DNA from: Ancylobacter sp. SL191 | GTDB lineage: Bacteria > Pseudomonadota > Alphaproteobacteria > Rhizobiales > Xanthobacteraceae | DNA: 64,000 nucleotides | Assembly (NCBI RefSeq): GCF_026625645.1 | Contig: NZ_CP113056.1 | Span: forward strand, 372,001-436,000 | Direction of reading: 5' to 3' | Shown here: positions 46,427 to 54,232 of the stretch, piece by piece | Position numbering within the stretch: position 1 is the stretch's first letter | How the letters are laid out: every line of letters begins with the position of its first letter | Notes under the pieces: generated by a model | Seen by the model: the letters and a program-made list of their open reading frames with translations, nothing else | Database searches by the model: none | What the model was told of the DNA's origin: nothing | Position numbers and translations under genes: made by a program

Positions 46427-46666
46427 ATGGAACCGCAGGAACTTCTGCGAAGGGTCTCGGAACTGAGAACCGCAATCCAGGACCACGCCGTCAAGGCACC
46501 GGCTTGGGGTGTTGCCGCCTACCTGATGGCGATGGCCGAACAGGAGGTCATCTCGGCTTTCATGAATGCAGCGGGCCCGGCTGTTGCCGAAGACCGTGCA
46601 GGAAGGCGTCGAGTTCCTCCAGCTGCGAACCGGTCGCACCCCGTGCAACCAGATCAGCGCGAATGA
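46427..46666 (+). CDS. Small hypothetical protein downstream of the P450
   Basis: The frame from 46427 has 79 residues and starts MEPQELLRRVSELRTAIQDH, with an amphipathic helical first half (KAPAWGVAAYLMAMAEQEVI). AGGGGGAAAAC just upstream is a strong ribosome binding site. An in-frame ATG at 46394 overlaps the P450 stop by four bases. The last third overlaps a minus-strand gene and is Arg/Pro-rich, so the true C-terminus may be little constrained. It is probably the third gene of the quorum-sensing operon; no family is recognised. Confidence 0.5.
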   Translation: MEPQELLRRVSELRTAIQDHAVKAPAWGVAAYLMAMAEQEVISAFMNAAGPAVAEDRAGRRRVPPAANRSHPVQPDQRE

Positions 46667-46808
46667 GGGTCAGCGCGCGTTGGGCCGTGTCGGCCAGGGA
46701 CGGATCGCGGGCGAGTATCGCACGCGAATGCCGGATGACGCAGTCAACGACGTCTTCCGGCCAAGGCGATTGGGATGATTCGAAGGCGGCGATGGGTGGG
46801 GAGCTCAT
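46560..46808 (-). CDS. Small hypothetical helical protein converging on the quorum-sensing operon
   Basis: The protein has 82 residues: MSSPPIAAFESSQSPWPED, then VIRHSRAILARDPSLADTAQ and ALTLIRADLVARGATGSQLE. The composition and helical periodicity look like a real protein. Its 3' end overlaps the plus-strand small gene by about 107 bases, an unusually long convergent overlap. The ATG at 46808 follows GGGGATGATC. Its function is unknown. Confidence 0.5.
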   Translation of the reverse strand: MSSPPIAAFESSQSPWPEDVVDCVIRHSRAILARDPSLADTAQRALTLIRADLVARGATGSQLEELDAFLHGLRQQPGPLHS

Positions 46809-46897
46809 GATCATCCCCGACCATATCACGACCTTTCCGTCCAGTGCCCTTCGGTTGACCGGCCGACGCCCGTCCGCACAACCTACGGGACGCAATC

Positions 46898-47548
46898 AGC
46901 GCTAAGGGCCACCGCGGCTACACTATGCCATCGTGATGAGGCTTCACCCGCTCGTGGCACTGCGCAACCAACTCAACCTTTGCCGCCAAGGTTAGGAAGG
47001 CGTCTTCGGCCCTCAAAGGTCAACGGGAGGCTGAAATGGTCAGCAGCTGCGCAGCCCGGAGAAAGTCGACTCCACCAGCACGGCATCAGCTTTGCCGAAA
47101 AACAGGTGTTTTGCGGCAGGGGCCACGTCTGCATATCAATGCGCTACGGTCGCCTGCGGAACTGCGCGAAAATCCCTGCCGAATTGGCTTGATGACCAGC
47201 AACGACGGTCGAGGGGTTTTCGGCAGCTTGGTGGTGCTCTGCGTGGACCGTTTAACCCGCACCCGAGGGGGAATGTTCACCTCCGCACGTGACTAAGGGA
47301 CCGACCACGCGGTCGCCACACAGGGTGAGCAGAACCCGCCGACCATTCCTGGGCAACCTCGCCGCCGCTCTTACGCCCCCAAACGGCCTATCAATACCTG
47401 GTTGCGAACGTCGGCTTTGCGCCCCGCCTTCTCGGCCATTGATCGAGCAACGGCCTCGGCCCAAAAGCGGTCATTAGCAAGGCTCCCCGCCCGGTCCCGG
47501 TATTTTACAATATGACCAGCACAAAGCAGGCGCGAAGCTTCAGCTGCC
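46898..47548. other. 650-bp stretch without a supported gene
   Basis: Several short frames exist but none has a ribosome binding site, known motif or sustained coding character. One plus-strand frame (47092-47292) and a minus-strand frame running into the SDR stop (about 47371-47540) have mildly protein-like composition and may be decayed insertion-sequence or spacer remnants. No promoter or repeat stands out. Confidence 0.4.
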
Positions 47549-48364
47549 TCAACTGGGCAGGCCGAATTGCTGGCGCAGCGCCTTGTCGAAGAGCCACGCG
47601 GGCATGAGGCGACGCAGCAGGCTGACCTGTTTCGCCACTTTGCCGACGGGGTAGCGCAGCCTGTAGCGCGGCGCCGTGGCAGCCCGAAGCACCGCCTCCG
47701 CCACATCTTCGGGTGTGACCGCCGTCGGCAATGCCTTCTCGATGAATCCACGCACCCAGGCGCGGCCACCATCATACTCCGGCTTCTTGGCGTCGGGCTC
47801 CAGCGCGCTCTGGTCGAAATTGCCGGTCACCGTGCCGGGCTCAATCAAGCTCACGCGGACATTGAAGGCGCGGACCTCGTGATCGAGCGACTCGGAATAA
47901 CCCTCAACGGCGAACTTGCTTCCGGCATAATGGGCCGAGTACGGCGCGGGGATGAACCCGAGCGCGCTGCTGAGATTAATGATGCGGCCCTGCGCGCGTT
48001 CCCGCATCGACGGCAGCACCGCGTTGATGACCCGGACAACGCCGAACAGATTGACGTCGTAAAGGCGCTGAACCTGCGCGACTGACGATTCCTCGGCGCC
48101 CCCGAACATGCCGACGCCGGCATTGTTGACGAGAACATCGATGCGCCCCGTGCATGCGAGCACCTGCGACACGAGGGCGGCGACGGAAGCGTCATCCGTG
48201 ACGTCGCAGGCCAGCATCGTAACCTCGCTGGGGGCGGTTCCGCCCGGTTTGCGGCTGGTGCCGAAGACGGTGAAGCCGGCCCGCGCCAGGGCTTCGGCGC
48301 TCGCCCGGCCGATACCGGACGACGCCCCCGTCACAAGAGCGGTTTTCGGAAAGTGTGAGGACAT
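47549..48364 (-). CDS. Short-chain dehydrogenase/reductase
   Basis: The protein has 271 residues. TALVTGASSGIGRASAEALA is the NAD(P)-binding glycine motif, DVLVNNAGVGMFG the stabilising NAG segment, and INLSSALGFIP with SAHYAGSKFAVEGY supplies the catalytic Ser, Tyr and Lys. The VSLIEPGTVTGNF segment closes the cofactor site. It is a classical SDR of the oxidoreductase group often induced with quinone or aldehyde stress genes. It lies 114 bases downstream of the quinone-oxidoreductase-like gene on the same strand and probably forms an operon with it and the second SDR. Confidence 0.92.
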   Translation of the reverse strand: MSSHFPKTALVTGASSGIGRASAEALARAGFTVFGTSRKPGGTAPSEVTMLACDVTDDASVAALVSQVLACTGRIDVLVNNAGVGMFGGAEESSVAQVQRLYDVNLFGVVRVINAVLPSMRERAQGRIINLSSALGFIPAPYSAHYAGSKFAVEGYSESLDHEVRAFNVRVSLIEPGTVTGNFDQSALEPDAKKPEYDGGRAWVRGFIEKALPTAVTPEDVAEAVLRAATAPRYRLRYPVGKVAKQVSLLRRLMPAWLFDKALRQQFGLPS

Positions 48365-48478
48365 AGCTGCTGATCCGATTTGCGGGACGAGGGAACGGGT
48401 CCGTCATCGCGGCCCCAATAGGCACCGCCGGCCGGCGCCGCAGGGCCAGCCATGCGTCAGGGTGGGGTTGCGCGGCCG

Positions 48479-49480
48479 TCACGTCAGCTGGACGACGACC
48501 TTGCCTTTGGACCGTCCGGTGTCGAGATAGGCCAAGGCTTCGTTGGTGGCCTTGAACGGGAAGATCCGGTCCATGACCGGACGAATGGCCCCGGCCTCGA
48601 TCAGCGCCGTGATCTGGCTCAACTGCCCGCCATCCGCCCGCATGAACAGGAAGGAATAGGCGAGCCCTCGGCCTTTTGCCTTCCGGCGAATGCCGAAGCT
48701 CAGAAGGCGCATGAGCTGCCGCAGGCCCCAGTTTAGCCCCTTCTGCCGGGCGAAATCGGGGTCCGGCGGGCCGGAGATGGAAATCAGCTTCCCGCCGGGC
48801 TTCAGCACGTTCAGGGACTTCTGAAGCGTGTCGCCGCCGAGGCTGTTCAGGACGACATCGTAACCTGACAGGACGTTCTCGAAGTCCTGGGTCTTGTAGT
48901 CGATCACAACGTCGGCGCCGAGGCTTCGGACCAGATCCACATTGGCGGTGCTGGTGGTCGTCGCGACCGTCGCGCCGAGATGCTTGGCCAGTTGAATGGC
49001 GAATGTCCCGACGCCGCCCGAGCCCGCGTGGATGAGGATCTTCTGCCCCTTGCGCAAACCGGCGCGGTCGACCAGGGCCTGCCAGGCGGTGAGCCCGACC
49101 AGGGGGATGGACGCCGCCTCCTCCATGGTCAGGTTGTTCGGCTTCAGCGCGAGATCGTCCTCATGGATAGAGATCCGCTCCGCGAAGGTTCCGACCCGGC
49201 CATCGCGCGGGCGGGCATAGACCTCGTCGCCCGCCTTGAAGCGGCGGACCTTGGCACCGACCCGCGCGACGACCCCGGCCATGTCGTGTCCCAGAATGAA
49301 AGGCGGGCGATAGGTAAGGAGGGGCTTGAAGGCGCCGTCGCGGATCTTGGAATCGAGAGGGTTGAGAGCTGCGGCGTGGATGTCGACCAGGACATCCTCA
49401 TCCCCCAGTTCCGGCTCCGGCCTATCGCCGAAGCGCAGGGCGCCGCTCTTCTTGTATTTGTCGAGGATGAAGGCCTTCAT
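48479..49480 (-). CDS. NADP-dependent quinone oxidoreductase-like MDR protein
   Basis: The protein has 333 residues. AALNPLDSKIRDG and PFILGHDMAGVVARVG are typical of the zinc-independent quinone oxidoreductase branch. ILIHAGSGGVGTFAIQLAKH binds NADPH, and NLTMEEAASIPLVGLTAWQAL precedes it. It reduces quinones or enals with NADPH. The start was set at 49480 (MKAFILDKYKKSG); an upstream in-frame extension is not conserved. It sits between two SDR genes that share its direction and probably its TetR regulator. Confidence 0.92.
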   Translation of the reverse strand: MKAFILDKYKKSGALRFGDRPEPELGDEDVLVDIHAAALNPLDSKIRDGAFKPLLTYRPPFILGHDMAGVVARVGAKVRRFKAGDEVYARPRDGRVGTFAERISIHEDDLALKPNNLTMEEAASIPLVGLTAWQALVDRAGLRKGQKILIHAGSGGVGTFAIQLAKHLGATVATTTSTANVDLVRSLGADVVIDYKTQDFENVLSGYDVVLNSLGGDTLQKSLNVLKPGGKLISISGPPDPDFARQKGLNWGLRQLMRLLSFGIRRKAKGRGLAYSFLFMRADGGQLSQITALIEAGAIRPVMDRIFPFKATNEALAYLDTGRSKGKVVVQLT

Positions 49481-49573
49481 GATGGTGTGCTCTCTGGGTT
49501 CCTGCGGGTGGCCCGCCACCGGTCGGAGGGCCGGGACTGTTGCCGGGAAGCCGGACCGTTGGCGGGCAAAGGC

Positions 49574-50362
49574 TCAGGCGGCCGTGCGGTAACGCGCCGC
49601 CGCGTGTTCCTGGCGGGTGTTCGGCAGCATGGCCTGACGCGCGGCCTGATAGGCGGTCCACTGCTCCACATCGGGCAGCGGCGGGATGGTGACGGCCTCG
49701 CGGCGGTCGAAGCCGACCAGCGCCGCGTCGACCAGTTCTTCGACGTCCATCACCCCGGCCATGGCGTCGACGTCCGCGCCGACGTGACCCCAGATTTCGG
49801 TACGCGTGGCGGCGGGAAGTACCGCCTGGACATAGACGCCCTTCGGGCCGAGCTCGAGGCTGAGCCCCTGCGACAGGAACAGCGCGAAAGCCTTGGTGGC
49901 GCCATAGACCGTCATGGCGAATTCCGGCGCCAGCCCGACCACCGAGCCTATGTTGACGATCGCGCCCGCGCCGGCCTGAGCCAGACGCGGCGCGATGGCA
50001 CTGGCTAGCCGCAGGACGGCGGTGGTGTTGAGGGCGAGCAACTGCGCGACGGCGTCGGTGCTCTGCTCGATGAAGCTGCCGCCAATGGCCGTTCCGGCAT
50101 TGTTGATGAGGATGCCGATGCGGGCGTCGTCGCGCAGGCGAGCCTCAACGACCGCGAGGTCGGCGGGCTGTGTCAGGTCGGCCGTGACGATGTCGATCGC
50201 GACGCCGGTCTCGTCACGCAGGCGAGCCGCCAGGGCCTCCATGCGCGCCGTGTTGCGGGCAATCAGAACCAGATCATGCCCACGGCGGGCGAAACGCTCG
50301 GCATAAGCCGCGCCAATGCCGGTGGAGGCGCCGGTGATAAGAACGGAGGGGTGTGCGGCCAT
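49574..50362 (-). CDS. Short-chain dehydrogenase/reductase
   Basis: The protein has 262 residues. SVLITGASTGIGAAYAERFA binds the cofactor, ILINNAGTAIGG is the NAG motif, and VNIGSVVGLAPEFAMTVYGATKAF holds the catalytic Ser, Tyr and Lys. It resembles SDRs annotated as DltE/YkvO-like reductases. GAGAGAG precedes the ATG at 50362. It is divergent from the TetR-family regulator across 110 bases with clear inverted repeats, so it should be the first gene under that regulator's control. Confidence 0.92.
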   Translation of the reverse strand: MAAHPSVLITGASTGIGAAYAERFARRGHDLVLIARNTARMEALAARLRDETGVAIDIVTADLTQPADLAVVEARLRDDARIGILINNAGTAIGGSFIEQSTDAVAQLLALNTTAVLRLASAIAPRLAQAGAGAIVNIGSVVGLAPEFAMTVYGATKAFALFLSQGLSLELGPKGVYVQAVLPAATRTEIWGHVGADVDAMAGVMDVEELVDAALVGFDRREAVTIPPLPDVEQWTAYQAARQAMLPNTRQEHAAARYRTAA

Positions 50363-50392
50363 GGGTTGCTCTCTCTTCAATTCGTGGCCATA

Positions 50393-50440
50393 TACATGAT
50401 GAACATCATGATTGATTTTAAATATGACGATCATCATGTA
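50393..50440. promoter_or_regulatory. Operator region between the SDR operon and the TetR gene
   Basis: TACATGATGA (50393-50402) and TCATCATGTA (50431-50440) are perfect inverted repeats, and CATGATG-AA-CATCATG (50395-50410) is a second, tighter palindrome within the left part. The region is strikingly AT-rich (ATTGATTTTAAATATGACG) compared with its surroundings, as expected for overlapping divergent promoters and TetR-type operators. Confidence 0.65.
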
Positions 50441-50472
50441 ACTGTCAATGACGGGCGTCGGAGGAATCTGAA

Positions 50473-51036
50473 ATGAAGGTGAGCCGCGAGCAGATGGCGG
50501 AGAACCGCCGCCGCATCCTCGACGCTGCAAGCTCGCTGTTTCGCGACAGGGGGTTCGACGCCGTCAGCGTGGCCGAGGTGATGAAGGCCGCCGGGCTTAC
50601 CCATGGCGGCTTCTATGGGCATTTCAGTTCAAAGGACGATCTGGTCGCGCAGACCCTGGCCCATGTCCTCGCGGCGGACGCCGGCGGGAACACAGAAATC
50701 CGCGCCTACCTCGAGGCCTATCTGTCGCCGCGCCATCGCGACAACCCGGCCGCGGGTTGCCCGACGGCGGGACTTGCCGCCGCCATCCGCCACCAGTCAC
50801 CCATGGCACGCGAAGCGATGACGGAAGGGTTGCGCTCGCAGATCGGACGCATCGCGACGTCGCTCCCGCTGGCGGATCCGGCCGGCCGGCGTCAGGCAGC
50901 GATTGGAAGCTGGGCGGCGATGGTCGGGGCGGTCATCCTCGCCCGCGCCATCGATGACCCTGCTCTTTCCGACGAGATCCTGGAGCAGACCCGCGCCTGG
51001 ATCGAAGCGGGGATCACGGATGGGGCAGCCTTGTAA
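50473..51036 (+). CDS. TetR/AcrR-family transcriptional repressor
   Basis: The protein has 187 residues. The N-terminal helix-turn-helix reads NRRRILDAASSLFRDRGFDA then VAEVMKAAGLTHGGFYGHF, the TetR signature. The C-terminal ligand-binding half includes NPAAGCPTAGLAAAIRHQ, a segment seen in regulators of reductase genes. GGAGG lies eight bases before the ATG. It probably represses the divergent SDR/quinone oxidoreductase/SDR operon through the palindromes at 50393-50440, released by an electrophile or quinone (inference). Confidence 0.92.
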   Translation: MKVSREQMAENRRRILDAASSLFRDRGFDAVSVAEVMKAAGLTHGGFYGHFSSKDDLVAQTLAHVLAADAGGNTEIRAYLEAYLSPRHRDNPAAGCPTAGLAAAIRHQSPMAREAMTEGLRSQIGRIATSLPLADPAGRRQAAIGSWAAMVGAVILARAIDDPALSDEILEQTRAWIEAGITDGAAL

Positions 51037-51176
51037 TTCCAAGGCCTGCAACGAAGTTAGATTGCATCCTCGGCTAGCAGTAGACGACCACCAACTTGAT
51101 GTGGACTTCGAAGCGGAAGTTTCGAAGGTAGCCTTTTGGTCAGCTTAGGCAGTGGCCCCATAAATTTGCCTGCCGG

Positions 51177-51987
51177 CTAGGAGCGTGATTCAAGCTCTCT
51201 CGATAGGGGAGAGAGCGATGCGCCGCCACGAATTGACGGACGAGGAATGGGCGATCATCGCGCCGCTGTTGCCAAACAAGCCGCGCGGGGTTGCGCGGGT
51301 GGATGACCGCCGGGTGATCAACGGCATCCTCTGGCGGTTCCGCACCGGGGCGCCATGGCGAGACGTGCCGGAGCGCTATGGCCCGCGCACAACCCTCTAC
51401 AACCGTTTCGTGCGCTGGCGGGCGGCCGGGGTCTGGGACCGGCTGCTGGAAGCGGTGTCCGCTGCCTATGACGGCGACATCATCATGATCGATAGCTCTT
51501 GCGTTCGCGTCCACCAGCACGGCGCCGCTATCAAAAAGGGGCGACGACGATCGTTGCATGGGACGCTCCCGGGGCGGCCTGACCACCAAGATCCATGCCC
51601 TGGTCGATGCTGAAGGCAGGCCGATCCACCTCCTGCTCACCGCTGGCCAGGCAGGCGATGCACCGGCCGGGCGGGAGCTGCTGGCCCGGCTCTCACCGGG
51701 CGGCATCCTGCTCGCCGACAAGGCCTATGACACCGACGCCATCCGCGCCGAGACAGCGGAGCGAGGCGGATTTGCCAATGTGCCGCCTCGCACGATCCGC
51801 AAGCGCAGCTTCGCCTTCAGTCCGTGGCTTTATCGCCAAAGGAACCTCGTCGAGCGCTTCTTTAACAGGATCAAGCAGATGCGCGGCCTCGCCAGCCGCT
51901 ACGACCGGCGCCCAGACAACTTCCTCGCAGCCCTCAAGCTCGCAGCCGTCCGCATATGGATCAATGCGTTATGAGTCCGCTGCCTAG
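51177..51987 (+). mobile_element. IS5-family insertion sequence (IS427-like group)
   Basis: The element is about 0.8 kb and carries one transposase split in two frames. The ends are related inverted repeats: the left begins CTAGGAGCGTGATTCAA at 51177, and the right end, read on the other strand, begins CTAGGCAGCGGACTCAT at 51987. CTAG at both junctions suggests insertion at a short TA-containing target, as is usual in this group. It interrupts or abuts a dispersed repeat at its right end. Confidence 0.8.
51218..51974 (+). CDS. IS5-family transposase, two overlapping frames
   Basis: The first frame (51218-51613) holds the N-terminal DUF4096-like part (RRHELTDEEWAIIAPLLPNK) and the first catalytic Asp in IIMIDSSCVRVHQHG. 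The second frame (in use by about 51550, to 51974) carries GRSRGGLTTKIHALVDAEGR, ILLADKAYDTDAI with the second Asp, and NLVERFFNRIKQMRGLASRY with the Glu, completing the DDE triad. The switch occurs at the run AAAAAGGGGCGACGACG. From the coordinates the shift is +1 (or -2), not -1, so this is either programmed slippage of that kind or a one-base deletion that has killed the copy. GGGGAGAG precedes the start. Confidence 0.85.
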
Positions 51988-52064
51988 CCCTCGGCAATTC
52001 ACCGGCGCGATATGTCGGCCTCTTGCTTGAAGTCCTCAATAGCGGAAAATCTCCCACCGACCCC
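51988..52064. repeat. Dispersed repeat, copy 1 (beside the IS5 element)
   Basis: The stretch beginning CCCTCGGCAATTCACCGGCG and containing GCTTGAAGTCCTCAATAGCG is recognisably the same sequence as the leader of the tyrosine recombinase gene at 58908-58981, with scattered substitutions and small gaps. It abuts the right end of the IS, which may have inserted into a longer copy. Confidence 0.6.
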
Positions 52065-52456
52065 GAAGCCGTATGTCAGCAAAGCGCCCTCATTCCGGAC
52101 GCTCCGGCGAACTTTGCCGTCGCCTGATAGCGGACGTTGGCGCCGACTGCAGAGACGACGGCTTTGCGCCTCCATCTTGGTCATTGCCCCTAGTAGCCGC
52201 CGCAGCCAGAAACGGACATTAGCGAGTCGGGGCACCTTGGCGCCAGAACCGGACATTCGATGCGTGCCCGACTGCGGGCGCTCATACCTCAGCGTGACCA
52301 TAACTAACGCGCAATCATATGGCCAAGATGCGTATAAGCGATGACATCATCGCGGGACCGTTTGGGGCTCCGCAAGGTCACGTTTATCGGCCTGCCCTTC
52401 TAAGGCAGGCCGTCGCGCCGTCACGCAGTTCCACCTTTCGCCCGACAATTACTGAA
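52065..52456. other. Intergenic stretch without a supported gene
   Basis: No open frame here has a start signal or recognisable family. A stretch near 52210-52260 (AAACGGACATTAGCGAG and CCAGAACCGGACATTCG) has the look of spacer repeats common in alphaproteobacterial genomes. A strong hairpin at 52388-52412 probably ends transcription of the monooxygenase gene on the minus strand. Confidence 0.4.
52388..52412 (-). terminator. Hairpin downstream of the LLM monooxygenase gene
   Basis: CGGCCTGCC and GGCAGGCCG form a perfect nine-base stem with a seven-base loop, 45 bases after the monooxygenase stop on the minus strand. Only a weak AT-rich tail follows (GATAAACG), so termination efficiency is uncertain. 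Confidence 0.45.
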
Positions 52457-53785
52457 TCAATGCTCCAGCAAATTCTCGCGCAGCGTGGTGCCTTGATAAC
52501 GCGTTCGCATACGCCCGCGCCGCTGCAGTTCCGGCACGACGAGATCGACGAACTCCTCGAAGCAGCCTGGCGTATAGGTGGCCGCCAGCATGAAGCCATC
52601 GGCGCCGCCATCGTCCATGTAGTGCTCGATCTGGTCGGCGATATCGGCCGCTGTTCCCACCGCAACCGGCATGCCCATGCCCTGTGCGTATATCATCGCC
52701 GCCTCCTTCACCGTCACCGGCGCCCCGCCCTTGGCGTAGATGATCGAATCGAACAGGCCCTGAATGCCAGGCACCTCAATGTTCTGCACGATGGCGTCGG
52801 GTTCGAATTTGGAGAAGTCGAGGCCGAAATGGCCGGACATCCAGGCCAGTGCGCCCTCGGGCGGAATGCAGGCGTGGATGCGCTCATATTTCTCCTGCGC
52901 CTCGCTGCGGGTTTCCGCCACCACGGTCTGCAGGCCATAGATCAACTTCACCGAGCCGGGGGCGCGGTTGTACTTTCCCGACAGGCGCTCGTTGAGATCG
53001 CTGGCGTAGCCCTTCATCCGCTCGACATTGGGATGCACGGCGAAGATCGCCTCGGCATGCTTGGCGGCGAAGTCGCGGCCCTGGCCGGAGGAACCGGCCT
53101 GCCAGAGCACCGGCCGCCCCTGCGGCGAGGGGGCACAGAAATGCCGGCCATTGCACTTGTAGTATTTGCCCTCGTGGGAGACGACCTTGACCTTCGAGGG
53201 GTCGGCATAGATGCCGCTCGCTTTGTCGGCGATGATCGCGCCGGGCTCCCAGGAGTCCCAGAGCTTGTAGCAAAGCTCCATATACTCCTCGAGCCGCTCA
53301 TAGCGCCCGCTGCGGTCGGTCATTGGCTGGCCATAGGCGTCCCACTCACTCTTCGAATAGGAAGAGACGATGTTCCACGCCACCCGGCCGGAGGAGAGGT
53401 GATCGAGGCTGGAGAGGCGCCGGCACATCGAGTAGGGGTGCTCGAAGGCGGTGGACAGCGTAACCCCGACGCCGAGATGCTTTGTCGCTCCAGTGATGAT
53501 CGGCACGATGGTCGAGGGCTCGTGGGTCGGGCATTGCACCGCCCATTTCACGATGGCGTCGGAACTGTCCTCATGGGTGTTGTAGGGCGCCAGCTCGTCG
53601 GCGATGAACATGGCATCGAACAGGCCGCGCTCCATGGTCCGCGCCATGTGCTGCCAGTATTCCGGGCGCGCGAAGTTCCATTCGACCTTGTCGCGCGCGT
53701 GCCGCCACATGCCGGTGGCGTGGCTGTTCACGCCGTGCTGGATGAAGCCGAGAAGATGGGCGTGCTTCTTGGTCGCTGTCGTCAT
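52457..53785 (-). CDS. FMN-dependent LLM monooxygenase, NtaA/SnaA/DszA type
   Basis: The protein has 442 residues, typical of the large-subunit monooxygenases that act on nitrilotriacetate, EDTA, pristinamycin or dibenzothiophene sulfone. AHLLGFIQHGVNSHATGMWR opens the barrel. SSGRVAWNIVSSYSKSEWDA and GRPVLWQAGSSGQGRDFAAK are the group's FMN- and substrate-site blocks. It uses reduced FMN from a separate reductase, plausibly the one at 55752-56252. The start at 53785 follows GCGAGGCCCGACC. It is the last gene of a minus-strand cluster with a symporter and a second LLM enzyme; the substrate is unknown. Confidence 0.9.
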   Translation of the reverse strand: MTTATKKHAHLLGFIQHGVNSHATGMWRHARDKVEWNFARPEYWQHMARTMERGLFDAMFIADELAPYNTHEDSSDAIVKWAVQCPTHEPSTIVPIITGATKHLGVGVTLSTAFEHPYSMCRRLSSLDHLSSGRVAWNIVSSYSKSEWDAYGQPMTDRSGRYERLEEYMELCYKLWDSWEPGAIIADKASGIYADPSKVKVVSHEGKYYKCNGRHFCAPSPQGRPVLWQAGSSGQGRDFAAKHAEAIFAVHPNVERMKGYASDLNERLSGKYNRAPGSVKLIYGLQTVVAETRSEAQEKYERIHACIPPEGALAWMSGHFGLDFSKFEPDAIVQNIEVPGIQGLFDSIIYAKGGAPVTVKEAAMIYAQGMGMPVAVGTAADIADQIEHYMDDGGADGFMLAATYTPGCFEEFVDLVVPELQRRGRMRTRYQGTTLRENLLEH

Positions 53786-53873
53786 GGTCGGGCCTCGCGC
53801 CTGGAAGGTCATGAAACGGGCATGGCCGTGGGGTGACGGCCATGCGTAATTGTCGGAGGGCGGGTGCCCGGCG

Positions 53874-54164
53874 TCAGACGCTCGGGCGCTCGACGAAGAA
53901 GGCAATCCCGATGCCGGCGGCGGTGCCGAGCACCAAAAGCGGCCCGGCATAGATCCACATCGGGGCTACGCCGGCGAGCGCGATGAAACCCGCCGACAGC
54001 ACGACCGAGACGGCGGCCACACCGACATAGTTATAGTCCGGGACCTCGGTCGGCTCCGGCTTGCCGCGCCTGTATTCGAGAACCGCGTTGCGCACGCCGC
54101 GCGAAAAGCCGGCGAGGAACAGGAGAGTCGCCACGATGCCGAGGACGACAATGAGCGTGTACAT
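53874..54164 (-). CDS. Small membrane protein between symporter and monooxygenase
   Basis: The protein has 96 residues with three hydrophobic segments: TLIVVLGIVATLLFLAGF at the start, VAAVSVVLSAGFIALAGVAP in the middle and GPLLVLGTAAGIGIAFF near the end. A short charged loop (RNAVLEYRRGKPEPTEV) links the first two. GGAAGG precedes the ATG. It lies 68 bases downstream of the sodium:solute symporter gene on the same strand. A role as a small accessory subunit of that transporter is plausible but is inference only. Confidence 0.75.
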   Translation of the reverse strand: MYTLIVVLGIVATLLFLAGFSRGVRNAVLEYRRGKPEPTEVPDYNYVGVAAVSVVLSAGFIALAGVAPMWIYAGPLLVLGTAAGIGIAFFVERPSV

Positions 54165-54232
54165 GTTCGATCCTTCCTAGGGGTTGGGTGACAGCCGCCG
54201 CGCGGCGTTCCGGCGCAGCGGCGCGGCCTGTC

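Noticed and set aside
47092..47292. Short plus-strand frame in the 46.9-47.5 kb gap (MPKNRCFAAGATSAYQC start)
   Set aside because: Mildly protein-like but no ribosome binding site and no family; could be decayed insertion-sequence material, so not called.
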